Shown here: positions 20,001 through 26,584 of the stretch, piece after piece
Numbering within the stretch: position 1 is the first letter of the stretch
Layout of the letters: every line of letters begins with the position of its first letter
DNA from: Geomesophilobacter sediminis
GTDB taxonomy: Bacteria > Desulfobacterota > Desulfuromonadia > Geobacterales > Geobacteraceae
Assembly: GCF_016458275.1 (NCBI RefSeq)
Contig: NZ_JAEMHM010000006.1
Location: 124,001 to 188,000 of the forward strand
Direction: 5' to 3'
Length of the DNA stretch: 64,000 bases
The notes under the pieces: generated by a model
Seen by the model: the letters and a program-made list of their open reading frames with translations, nothing else
What the model was told of the DNA's origin: nothing
The model's database searches: none
Position numbers and translations under genes: made by a program

Positions 20001-21579
20001 CGTAACCAACAGCACCGGCACCGTTTCTCTTCCGGCATTTTCCATTACCGCCGCGTTGCCCATGCCGACCATCGGCGGCACACCGGCGACAAGCGTTACC
20101 ACCGGAACCCCGTACAGCTTCACCCCGACGGCCACCACCGCCACCAGTTTTTCCATCAGCAACAAACCTTCCTGGGCAAGCTTCGACGCCACTACCGGCG
20201 CGCTTACCGGCACGCCGAATGCCGCCAACATCGGAACCTATAGCAACATCGTCATCACCGTCTCGAACAGTACCGGCAGCCTTTTCCTGCCAGCGTTCTC
20301 AATCACGGTCCTCCCGCCGCTGCCGACGATTGTCGGAACTCCGGCAACGACTGTATTAATGGGCTCGATCTACACGTTCACTCCAACTGCCACCGATGCC
20401 ATCGGTTTTACCATCAGCAACAGACCCACTTGGGCCAGTTTCAACCCCACCACGGGAGCCCTTACCGGAACTCCGGCCGCCAGCGATGCCGGCACAACGA
20501 GCAATATCGTCATCAGCGCCACCAACGCCAGCGGGTCTGCTTCTTTGGCGCCATTCTCAATTGCCGTAACTTTTCCCGCACCGTCGCTGACCGTTTCAAC
20601 CCTGTCGGACAACTCGGTAACGAAAAACGCCACCCTAAATATCAGTGGCGTCGTTACCAGCGCTAACGTCATAAAAGGGCTCACGATCAATGGCTCGAAC
20701 GTACCGATTGGAAGCGATGGCAGCTTTAACTATGCCCTCATCCTGGCAGAGGGGGCAAACACGGTACGTATCATCGCGACTGACGCGGACAATTCCACCA
20801 CCGACAGCAGAACCATCATCCTGGATAGCTCCGCGCCTGCAATAAGCCTGGCTGCGCCGCCGGATCACGTTGTGGTGGGAATGGATTCGATTTCGATAAG
20901 CGGATCGCTGAGCGAGACAGGTACGGTCCAGGTAGTGGTGGGCGATAGTTCAGCCCAATTTGCTGCCATGGACGGCAACCAATTCAGCTTCGTCGCAAAC
21001 CTCAAGCCCGGAAGCAATACCATCGTCATTTCAGCCAGCGATCTGGCCGGCAATATCAGCACCGTCAAGCGCACCGTCGTTTACGACAGGTCCAAACCGA
21101 ACCTTGCCATCACCGACCCTGCCCAGGACCTCGTCGTCACCCAAGGCCAGTACCTGATCAAGGGGAGTGCCGGCGATGCCGACTCTCCGATATCGGTGAG
21201 CATCGCCGTAGATGGCCAGACTCTCACTCCCACCGTGAAGGATGGAACATTTGAACAGCAGATCGCGTTGCCGACCGAAAAACAATACGCCGTGGTGGTC
21301 ACTGCGACCGATCAGGCAGGTAACAGCACCACCACTCAGCGCAATATCATCTTCTCACGGGCTCTGACCGGCGACATAAATGGCGACAGCACCGTGGATA
21401 TTTCCGATGCCTTGCTCGCCATGCAGATAGCGGTGGGTGCCAAAATCCCGACCGCCGACGAGTTGGCACGTGGAGATGTCGGACCTCTTGTCAACGGTAA
21501 ACCGGTGGCAGACGGCAACATAGACATATCCGACGTCGTCCTGATTCTGGAAAAATCGGTTGGCTTGCTGAACTGGTAA
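14062..21579 (+). CDS. Giant secreted two-propeller, Ig-repeat protein with C-terminal dockerin
   Basis: 2505 residues. A signal peptide (cleavage near 'SVSAA') is followed by a BNR/YCF48-like propeller region (about 25-620) with many copies of 'TvYAGT..GVfKStdGG.sW'; two chitobiase C-terminal-like domains (about 626-790, 'TIYYTTDGTDPT'); a second propeller region (793-1396); nine tandem 86-residue He_PIG-type Ig repeats (1399-2172); three Ig-like domains of the glucodextranase-B kind (2173-2435); and a dockerin (2436-2505) with loop GDINGDSTVDISD and end GLLNW. No catalytic residues are evident. Location is extracellular or cell surface; ligand binding or adhesion is inferred. The next gene, 43 nt later, encodes its probable cohesin-like anchor. 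Confidence 0.9.
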   Translation: MVVNRVLSCRVFCVTVMFLLTLVSSVSAAVGEWSSNGPYGGGIRGIAIDAATPSTVYAVGGAGVYKSTDAGASWTGINTGLTGHNINVVVIDPTTPSTLYAGSGVGDGTVFKSTNGGASWAPAGTTLHYSSIHSISVNPTDSNSVYAGTDEGVFKSEDAGQHWTHLTLQFSVSSVAIDPATPTTLYAGSMGQGIYKSLDGGTSWTLTDFPVLWVNRVVLDRSTPSTLYVGTSGYGIYKSADGGASWTKLFDDGGINLSVTDIAVDPVSPAMLYISTLAGPYRSANGGQTWTHLSAGATFPSAVATDGTGSGTVYLGDSYEGMRKTVNGGDSWVPINTGLNSTNIHVIALDPASNGTVYAGGENGAAYQGSVVNGWSRIDIGSGGAFSGNVTSMVAAPTTPTSLYAGTAGGGLYKRTTDGSAWSYVSSGFADQHVYGLALDPTDPTKIYAGSLAGVYKSTNAGAGWTQKTNGLTNTLVYSLAVNPSNPADLYAGTGDGVFRSSDGGENWNQLPFPSNVTVLALALDPANSTIYAGTTGLYKSTDSGGTWTLLQSGTRFNAILIDPRNRSFLYAGTDTGVLVSTDAGATWSPLGTALTGVWVNALAQDPSSPNTIYAGTTAGVQSITLVAPTTTASLVGGTYAAAQNITLAASAPATIYYTTDGTDPTTSLTKQTYTGPIAISASTALKFYAFDGLRSEAVKTVIYTIDMVPPSLTASPAPGAYSSAQQVILSSNEPATIYYTLDGTDPTTSATKTTFASAISLTRNSTLRYYGIDTVGNASAVQSATYLIDASLPSALWHPTQGPEGGDVSAIAIDPQHSQNVYAATGNGGLFKSTDGGATWNVAKSGLSGANIDSIAIDPADSQTIYLGSWAGVFKSTNGGATWNLVNRGTPTSTIIYTVAIDPQNNHTIYAGTGNGVLKSIDGGDNWTLANTGLTRPVNALAFGPTNSQTIFAGSSGGGVFQSVDGGASWNAVKSGLTENQVKSIAVDPVDGQTIFVATSDGGVFKSVNGGGTWTAANSGLAGSANAVVIDPTSRQTVYVGNLHGAYKSTNGGGTWSRSSTGLPSMAVSCLAIDPLNSQTFYAGISRGRGVYKSSNGANTWSPAQSGLVSSIIYSVAIDSTNPSTVYTGTSNGVLFKSTNKGGSWQAISSIPTTTAITAVLFDARNSQIIYAATENEGVLKSTNGGGSWTRLINGLTASNLISLALDPNNSQVLYAGTNDGVFKSSDGGGSWAQVGLAGLFLYSIVVDPNNSQTVYSVEPGTGVFRSTDGGGSWSLVNNGLTTVYVQDLAIDPNSQSLYVGSTVAGVFKSTDGGDSWTQVNSGITSPKVCSLAVAPSSSQTIFAGTQDGMLFRSTNGGSTWSRMDTGANSAALTLAIDPTNSDTIYAGTYNGVQKGLYPGINGTPATNVTTGLPYSFTPTTATTASFSISNKPSWASFDTNTGALTGTPMDAQAGVYSNIVISATNGTGTVSLPAFSITAVLPMPTIGGTPATSVSTGNLYSFTPTATTATSFGISNKPSWANFDTSTGALTGTPNNAQVGVYSNIVISVTNSTGTVSLPAFSITAALPMPTIGGAPATSITTGTSYSFTPTATTATSFSVSNKPSWASFDTATGALTGTPTNAQVGVYSNIVISVTNSTGTVSLPAFSITAALPMPTIGGTPATSVTTGNLYSFTPTATTATSFSVSNKPSWASFDTATGALTGTPTNTQVGVYSNIVISVTNSTGTVSLPAFSIAAALPMPTIGGAPATTVTTGTLYSFTPTSTTATSFGISNKPSWASFDTATGALAGTPTNTQVGVYSNIVISVTNSTGTVSLPAFSISAALPMPTIGGVPATSITTGNPYSFSPTATTATSFSVSNKPSWASFDTATGALTGTPNNAQVGVYSNIVISVTNSTGTVSLPAFSITAALPMPTIGGVPATSITTGTPYSFTPTATTATSFSVSNKPSWASFDTATGALTGTPTNAQVGVYSNIVISVTNSTGTVSLPAFSITAALPMPTIGGTPATSVTTGTPYSFTPTATTATSFSISNKPSWASFDATTGALTGTPNAANIGTYSNIVITVSNSTGSLFLPAFSITVLPPLPTIVGTPATTVLMGSIYTFTPTATDAIGFTISNRPTWASFNPTTGALTGTPAASDAGTTSNIVISATNASGSASLAPFSIAVTFPAPSLTVSTLSDNSVTKNATLNISGVVTSANVIKGLTINGSNVPIGSDGSFNYALILAEGANTVRIIATDADNSTTDSRTIILDSSAPAISLAAPPDHVVVGMDSISISGSLSETGTVQVVVGDSSAQFAAMDGNQFSFVANLKPGSNTIVISASDLAGNISTVKRTVVYDRSKPNLAITDPAQDLVVTQGQYLIKGSAGDADSPISVSIAVDGQTLTPTVKDGTFEQQIALPTEKQYAVVVTATDQAGNSTTTQRNIIFSRALTGDINGDSTVDISDALLAMQIAVGAKIPTADELARGDVGPLVNGKPVADGNIDISDVVLILEKSVGLLNW
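18256..20577 (+). repeat. Nine tandem 258-bp repeats encoding Ig domains
   Basis: Unit boundaries recur exactly every 258 bp (18256, 18514, 18772, 19030, 19288, 19546, 19804, 20062, 20320). The copies from 18514 to 20319 are nearly identical in DNA, marked by 'ATGCCGACCATCGGCGG' at each unit start; the first and last copies are diverged. In-frame length means that gain or loss of units keeps the reading frame. Confidence 0.95.
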
Positions 21580-21622
21580 AAAAGACAGGTAAAACAGAGT
21601 AACTACGATGGGAGAGGTTGGC

Positions 21623-22792
21623 ATGAAGATACTGAAGTTCATTGCTGTTTCGTTGTTGGTCGCAGGTGCCCTATCTGGCTGCGGAGGGGGGGGGGGAGGT
21701 GAAACGGCCGCGACAACGAATCCGACGGTGGTAAGCGGGATTGCCTCGAAAGGTCCCTTTGCTGAAAACAGCGTCGTGAACATTTACGCCGTCACGAACG
21801 GTGCGAAGGGCAGGCTCATTACCCAAACCCATACCACCGACAACAACGGCAGCTACCGTGCCGATCTTGGGAGCTACAGCGGCCCCATTCTCGTCGAAGT
21901 CAGCGGGGCGTATAGCGACGAAGCGACCGGCCACACCGTTTCCGTATCGGCCGCTGCTCCGATTCGCGCCGTTTTGCCCCAGGCTCAGGGGAGTGTCTCC
22001 CTGCCGGTTACGCCACTAACGGAACTTGCGGTGCAAAATGTCGGCGGAGCCCTGACGTCCGGCAATATTTCCGCCGCAAATGCCTTGGTTTCCTCAATCT
22101 TCAAAGTGGACATCATTGGCACTTTGCCGGTTGTGCCAACGGCCTCGGCAGTTGCCGATGCTACCCAGGCTCAAAAGGATTACACGCTTGCTCTGGCGGC
22201 CGTTTCGCAGATGGCCAGCACCGCCGGCGGTGCCAGCGATTCAGACAAACTGAAGAGTGTGTTGAGCACACTGAATGGGGCGATATCCTCATCCGGATTG
22301 GCTGAAAGTGCCGCAACCGCTTTTAAGACCGCTCTCACTGACTTTGTGACGACCAATGCGAACAACCAGACAGGGATCAACGACACCTCGTCAACAAGTC
22401 TTGTGAATGCGGGCACTTTGTCCAAGGGTTACACCTTGGCGTTGCACAGTAATCTTTCCACTGGCTCGATCAAAGGGATTCAACTCGAACTTGTGCTGCC
22501 GGTAGGATTAACGGTGAACCTCAATAGCTCCAATGCTACCGTGCTCGCAAGCAGCTTGGCTGCCTCGGGAAACGTACCATCCGGTGCAATTCTTTATTCG
22601 AGATACGCCTCCGGGGTGATCACCCTCACCGTTACGGCTGCCCAAGGTTTGACGGCCGGACCGTTTGCGGTCCTCAACTGCAACGTACTTCCGGGCGCAA
22701 GCGCCCCGGCGGGTTCATCGTTTGCAATCAACAATGTGAAGGTCGTCGATCTGAACGGCTCCCCATTGGCAGCTCAGGTGACCATAGAATAG
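21623..22792 (+). CDS. Lipoprotein with regulatory-like, helical and cohesin-like domains
   Basis: 389 residues. The lipobox LSGC (Cys20) is followed by a poly-Gly stretch, a carboxypeptidase-regulatory-like beta domain (about 35-120, 'TTDNNGSYRADLGSYSG'), an Ala/Ser-rich helical domain (about 120-260) and a C-terminal cohesin-like domain (about 265-389) with 'IKGIQLELVLPVGLTV', 'GPFAVLNCNV' and 'VKVVDLNGSPL'. This domain matches that of the lipoprotein at 5410-5985. The ATG at 21623 is chosen because GGAGAGG lies 5 nt upstream; an ATG 15 nt earlier lacks a site. An 11-G run (21686-21696) within the Gly codons could cause frameshifts. It follows the giant dockerin protein, its likely partner. 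Confidence 0.75.
   Translation: MKILKFIAVSLLVAGALSGCGGGGGGETAATTNPTVVSGIASKGPFAENSVVNIYAVTNGAKGRLITQTHTTDNNGSYRADLGSYSGPILVEVSGAYSDEATGHTVSVSAAAPIRAVLPQAQGSVSLPVTPLTELAVQNVGGALTSGNISAANALVSSIFKVDIIGTLPVVPTASAVADATQAQKDYTLALAAVSQMASTAGGASDSDKLKSVLSTLNGAISSSGLAESAATAFKTALTDFVTTNANNQTGINDTSSTSLVNAGTLSKGYTLALHSNLSTGSIKGIQLELVLPVGLTVNLNSSNATVLASSLAASGNVPSGAILYSRYASGVITLTVTAAQGLTAGPFAVLNCNVLPGASAPAGSSFAINNVKVVDLNGSPLAAQVTIE
21686..21696 (+). repeat. 11-G homopolymer in lipoprotein coding sequence
   Basis: Eleven consecutive G residues encode the glycines just after the lipidated cysteine. Tracts of this length are prone to slipped-strand mispairing; any change of one or two G would abolish the downstream domains. 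Confidence 0.95.
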
Positions 22793-22820
22793 CGGTCGTC
22801 TCATCCAGCTCATCTCAAAG

Positions 22821-22868
22821 GAAAGTAAACGGGCAGGCTCCTCTGGAGGAACCTGCCCGTTTACTTTC
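22821..22868 (+). terminator. Terminator after the second dockerin/lipoprotein module
   Basis: A 17-bp perfect stem (22821-22837 with 22852-22868) includes AAACGGGCAGG and its complement. It is placed 28 nt after the lipoprotein stop. Confidence 0.85.
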
Positions 22869-23157
22869 GCTTTCCGAGGGTACTTCCCCGGGCGCAATGT
22901 CAATAATTGCACCACACATCAGCGTTGTAATGCCGGAGCAAAAGGCGGGAGCCGTGACATTGGTGTCTATAGGTACAACGCTTCAGGAAAGGTCGCAGGT
23001 TGGTGCACCTGTACAAGTCCCGATTTTATAGGGATTTGTTTTATGGGACAAACGCGGCAGGCAAATGAAAGCAGAGAGGTAGGTCTGGTTGGGGGATCAA
23101 GCAACGGCTTGGCTTCATATGGAACGCAGTCGCGTTTCGTGCATCAACGCGACCTAC

Positions 23158-23295
23158 GGACTCTGTTGCCGCGATCAGCGGGCTTAATCGCGACAGGAAT
23201 GTCGCTCCTACACGTCAAGATGACAGCGCACTCTAGCGAACCCGCCCTCACCCCTCCATTCTGGATGCTTCGACGAGAGCACAAGCCGGCAACGC
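23158..23295. repeat. 138-bp direct repeat, copy A
   Basis: Begins GGACTCTGTTGCCGCGATCA and ends at GCCGGCAACGC. It is nearly identical to 23401-23538. It includes the TCGCGACAGGAATGTCGCTC motif, which is itself a small inverted repeat seen elsewhere in the window. Confidence 0.9.
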
Positions 23296-23400
23296 GGAGT
23301 GAGGATGGGGTTGGCAATGCGCAATAATAAAGGCAAATCCCCCCATCCCCCCTTTGTCAAAGCGGGGTATCAAGGACTGATCTTTTTTTTCTTGCCTGGG

Positions 23401-23538
23401 GGACTCTGTTGCCGCGATCAGCGGGCTTAATCGCGACAGGAATGTCGCTCCTACACGTCAAGATGACAGCGCACTCTAGCGAACCCGCCCTCACCCCTCC
23501 ATTCTGGATGCTTCGGCGAGAGCGCAAGCCGGCAACGC
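23401..23538. repeat. 138-bp direct repeat, copy B
   Basis: Second copy of the 23158-23295 repeat with only a few substitutions; similarity continues with mismatches for some 25 nt beyond. The copies are offset by 243 bp. Confidence 0.9.
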
Positions 23539-23690
23539 AGGGTGAGGATGGGGGTGGCAGGGGGCTTGCCCGTAGGGCGGGTGTCGGTAGGTGCTCCGTG
23601 GTAAATCCCCTCACCTCGCCCCTCTTCCTCTGGGAGAGGGAGGTTTCGGCTTCTCGATATTAGATTGACGCTCATCAGATTCAGTAATGA

Positions 23691-23724
23691 AAAAGGCACC
23701 CGCGGTCTATACCGGGTGCCTTTT
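23691..23724 (-). terminator. Terminator downstream of glgP
   Basis: AAAAGGCACCC pairs with GGGTGCCTTTT around a 12-nt loop. A/T runs on both sides allow use from either strand; it lies 67 nt after the glgP stop. Confidence 0.85.
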
Positions 23725-23790
23725 CCTGTTCCAGTGCTCTGGTCGGTTTTCTTATGGTGCTCCGTCAGATGGCCCGTCTGCCCGCTTCGC

Positions 23791-26355
23791 CTACCCCCAC
23801 AGCACGAGTCCTGGATCGTAGACCGTCCCTAACGTCGGATGCCGCGGCATGACGCGGAGCATGAAGCCGTGGCGGCCGCAGAAGCGGCATTCCAGCTCGC
23901 CGCCGAACTGCCGGACCGGCTCTTCTTCCTTGCCGGCCGGCAAAAGCGAAAGCGGCACGATCTCGCCTCCCATGATGCTTCCGCGCGAGTCGAGCACGCC
24001 GAAGTAGACCTCCACCGCGATCTCGGTAATGGGGATTTCCCCGGTCACCAGCTTCACGTTGATCGGGACCCGGTCCCCTGCCGCCACCTCGCGGTGCACG
24101 GCGGTCTCGATGGATTCGATGCGCAGATCCCCCCACTTGCCGTGCAGCCGCTCCTTCCAGCGCGCGAGTTCGACGGCGAGCTTCTTGCCGTCCCGGTTCA
24201 ACTGCTCCCAATGCTGGAAGGCGGGGGTGTAGCAGCGTTCGGTATATTCCCGCACCATCCGGCTGGTGGAGAACTCGGGGCAAAGGGTCTGCATCGACGC
24301 CTTCATCCGGGCGGTCCAGCCGCGCGGCACCCCGTCCACGGCGCGCTCATAGAATAAGGGGACGATCTCCTTCTCCAACAGGTCGTAGATGGCCCGGCTC
24401 TCCACTTCGTTCTGGTATTCCAGGTCGTCGTACACTTCCCCGTGTCCGATGGACCAGCCGTTGTTCCCCCGGTACCCCTCGCACCACCAGCCGTCCAGGA
24501 TGCTCGCGTTCAGCCCGCCGTTGAAGGCGACCTTCATCCCGCTGGTGCCGCTTGCCTCCTGGGGGCGCAGCGGTGTGTTGAGCCACAGGTCGACCCCCTG
24601 GACCAGGTGGCGTGCCACCGACATGTCGTAGTCCTCAAGAAACACGATGCGGCGCCGGAAACGCTCCTCGCGGGAGAGCTGGACGATCTGCCGGATCAGC
24701 TCCTTCCCCTGGTGGTCGGCCGGGTGCGCCTTGCCGGCAAAGACGATCTGCACCGGGCGCTGGGGATGGTTGAGGATCGCGGTGAGGCGCTCCTTGTCGT
24801 GCAATAGCAGCGTCCCGCGCTTGTAGGTGGCGAAGCGGCGAGCGAAGCCGATGGTGAGGATCTCGGGATCCAGGACTTCGCCGGCCTCGATCAGTTCGCG
24901 GGCCGAGGATTCCTCGCGGCGCAGCTGTTCGCGCAGCCGGTCCCGGGCGTATTCGACGAGCTCCACCCGGCCGCGGCGGTGGGTCCGCCAGAGTTCCTCG
25001 TCCGGTATGCGGGAGATGCGGCGCCAAAGCGCGGGAGAGGTGGGGTCCTCGATCCAGCGGGTCCCCAGGTAACGGATCAAAAGGTCGGCCATCTCGTCGG
25101 AAAGCCAGCTCCGGTCGTGCACCCCGTTGGTGATCGAGGAGAGCGGCAGCTGTTCCTCGGGAAGGTCGGGCCAGACGTCCGCCCACATCTTCCGGGAAAC
25201 TTCGCCGTGCAGTTGGCTCACGCCGTTGGTATGGCCGGCAAGTTTCATGGCGAGGATCGCCATGCAAAAGCTCCCACCGGCGCGCCCCTGGTGCGGAATC
25301 CCCAGCGCCATGAACGATTCCCGGGTCAGCCCCAGGCCGCGGTAGTAGCTCCCCAGGTATCTTTCCAAAAGCTCCTGCGGGAAATGGTCGATTCCGGCCT
25401 GGACCGGGGTGTGGGTGGTGAAGATGTTGCCGCCGCGCACCGCCTCCACCGCTTCGTGGAATCGGAGCTGGTCCTTTTCCATGAGCTGGCGGATCCGTTC
25501 CAGGGTGAGAAAGGCGGCATGTCCCTCGTTCATGTGGCAGATGTTCGGTTCCAGGTCGAGCGCCTGGAGGGCCCGGATGCCGCCGATGGCTAGGACGATT
25601 TCCTGGCGGATCCGCATGTCCTGGTCGCCGCCGTAGAGCCTAAGGGTGATGTCGCGGTCTTCGGGAAGGTTGTCTTCGAGGTTGGTGTCGAGAAGGTAGA
25701 GCGGTACGCGACCGACCTGCACCCGCCAGACCCGGGCCTTGACCGGCCTTCCGGCGATCTCGACGCTCACCGAGACCGGCTGGCCGGCCTGGTCGCGCTC
25801 CTGGTGCAGGGGGAGGTTGTAGAAGTCGTTTTCCGGATAGAACTCCTGCTGCCACCCCTCCCGGTTCAGGTACTGCCGGAAGTAACCCTGCCGGTAAAGA
25901 AGGCCGACCCCGCAAAGGGGCAGCCCCAGGTCCGAAGCGGATTTGAGGTGGTCGCCGGCGAGGATCCCCAGGCCGCCCGAATAGAGCGGGAGCGACTCGT
26001 GGATGCCGAATTCCATGGAGAAGTAGGCGATCCGCATCCCGGGAGCCCCCGCCTTTTCGAACCAGGTGGGGCCGCTCAGGTATTCCTTGAGCTTTATCTC
26101 GACCTGGGAGAGGTGGGAGAGCAGCCCCTCGTCCGCTTTGAGGGAGTCGAGGGAGGCCTGCTGCAGGGTGCCGAGCAGCTCCACGGGGTTGTGGCGGCTT
26201 TGTCTCCAGAGTTCGGAGTCCAGCCGCTGGAAGAGCCGGATCGCGTCCGGCTCCCAGCACCACCAGAGGTTGTAGGCGATCCGCTTGAGCGCGGAAAGCT
26301 CGGCGGGGAGAGAAGGTACCACGGTGAATTGGTGCGGCGTCTTGGTGGGATACAT
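23791..26355 (-). CDS. glgP: Alpha-glucan phosphorylase (GT35) with DUF3417 N-terminus
   Basis: 854 residues. It phosphorolyses alpha-1,4-glucans such as glycogen to glucose-1-phosphate in the cytoplasm. An N-terminal DUF3417 block ('LKRIAYNLWWCWEPDA') is followed by the short-form bacterial/archaeal phosphorylase fold with 'YFSMEFGIHESLPLYSGGLG', 'HMNEGHAAF', and the pyridoxal-phosphate region 'EASGTSGMKVAFNGG' (Lys near 607). The start at 26355 is chosen because the conserved 'P..FTVVPSLP' begins there; the longer frame runs into palindromic repeats. A terminator follows. It is separated from the upstream regulator gene by repeats, so it is probably transcribed alone. Confidence 0.94.
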   Translation of the reverse strand: MYPTKTPHQFTVVPSLPAELSALKRIAYNLWWCWEPDAIRLFQRLDSELWRQSRHNPVELLGTLQQASLDSLKADEGLLSHLSQVEIKLKEYLSGPTWFEKAGAPGMRIAYFSMEFGIHESLPLYSGGLGILAGDHLKSASDLGLPLCGVGLLYRQGYFRQYLNREGWQQEFYPENDFYNLPLHQERDQAGQPVSVSVEIAGRPVKARVWRVQVGRVPLYLLDTNLEDNLPEDRDITLRLYGGDQDMRIRQEIVLAIGGIRALQALDLEPNICHMNEGHAAFLTLERIRQLMEKDQLRFHEAVEAVRGGNIFTTHTPVQAGIDHFPQELLERYLGSYYRGLGLTRESFMALGIPHQGRAGGSFCMAILAMKLAGHTNGVSQLHGEVSRKMWADVWPDLPEEQLPLSSITNGVHDRSWLSDEMADLLIRYLGTRWIEDPTSPALWRRISRIPDEELWRTHRRGRVELVEYARDRLREQLRREESSARELIEAGEVLDPEILTIGFARRFATYKRGTLLLHDKERLTAILNHPQRPVQIVFAGKAHPADHQGKELIRQIVQLSREERFRRRIVFLEDYDMSVARHLVQGVDLWLNTPLRPQEASGTSGMKVAFNGGLNASILDGWWCEGYRGNNGWSIGHGEVYDDLEYQNEVESRAIYDLLEKEIVPLFYERAVDGVPRGWTARMKASMQTLCPEFSTSRMVREYTERCYTPAFQHWEQLNRDGKKLAVELARWKERLHGKWGDLRIESIETAVHREVAAGDRVPINVKLVTGEIPITEIAVEVYFGVLDSRGSIMGGEIVPLSLLPAGKEEEPVRQFGGELECRFCGRHGFMLRVMPRHPTLGTVYDPGLVLWG

Positions 26356-26379
26356 TGCCGGCCCCCGTGTACCGAGAAC

Positions 26380-26582
26380 CCGTTCGACGTTCGGCGTTCG
26401 ACGTTCGACGTTATAAGCCGGCGGCTGATGGCCTGTCACGTACCACGCAAAAACGTAAAACGAGAACGGCCCTTCGGTTTGTAATCGTGAACCCGTTATG
26501 CGCTGGACGTGTTACGTTCGACGTAAAAATCCGGTGGTTGATGGGCTCTCACGTCGAACGTCGCACGCCGAACGTCGAACGG
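26380..26582. repeat. Palindromic GTTCGACGTTCGGC repeat block
   Basis: The left arm at 26380-26412 and the right arm at 26551-26582 are near-perfect inverted copies of a sequence built from CGTTCGACGT and CGTTCGGCGT. Inside, 'GGCTGATGGCCTGTCACGT' and 'GGTTGATGGGCTCTCACGT' form a direct repeat. The block fills the glgP-regulator gap. Confidence 0.8.
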
Positions 26583-26584
26583 TT

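Larger units (their letters stand above)
22869..23790. other. Intergenic region with direct repeats
   Basis: About 920 nt without a supported gene. It contains a 138-bp direct repeat in two copies, one 'CCCCCTTTGTCAAAG' repeat between them (about 23333-23378), a 'CCTCTTCCTCTGGGAGAGGG' type repeat near 23620, and a terminator for glgP at 23691-23724. Confidence 0.7.

Noticed and set aside
18256-20577. Regular DNA repeats considered as a CRISPR array
   Set aside because: Units are 258 bp, without unique spacers, and encode an Ig domain in frame.
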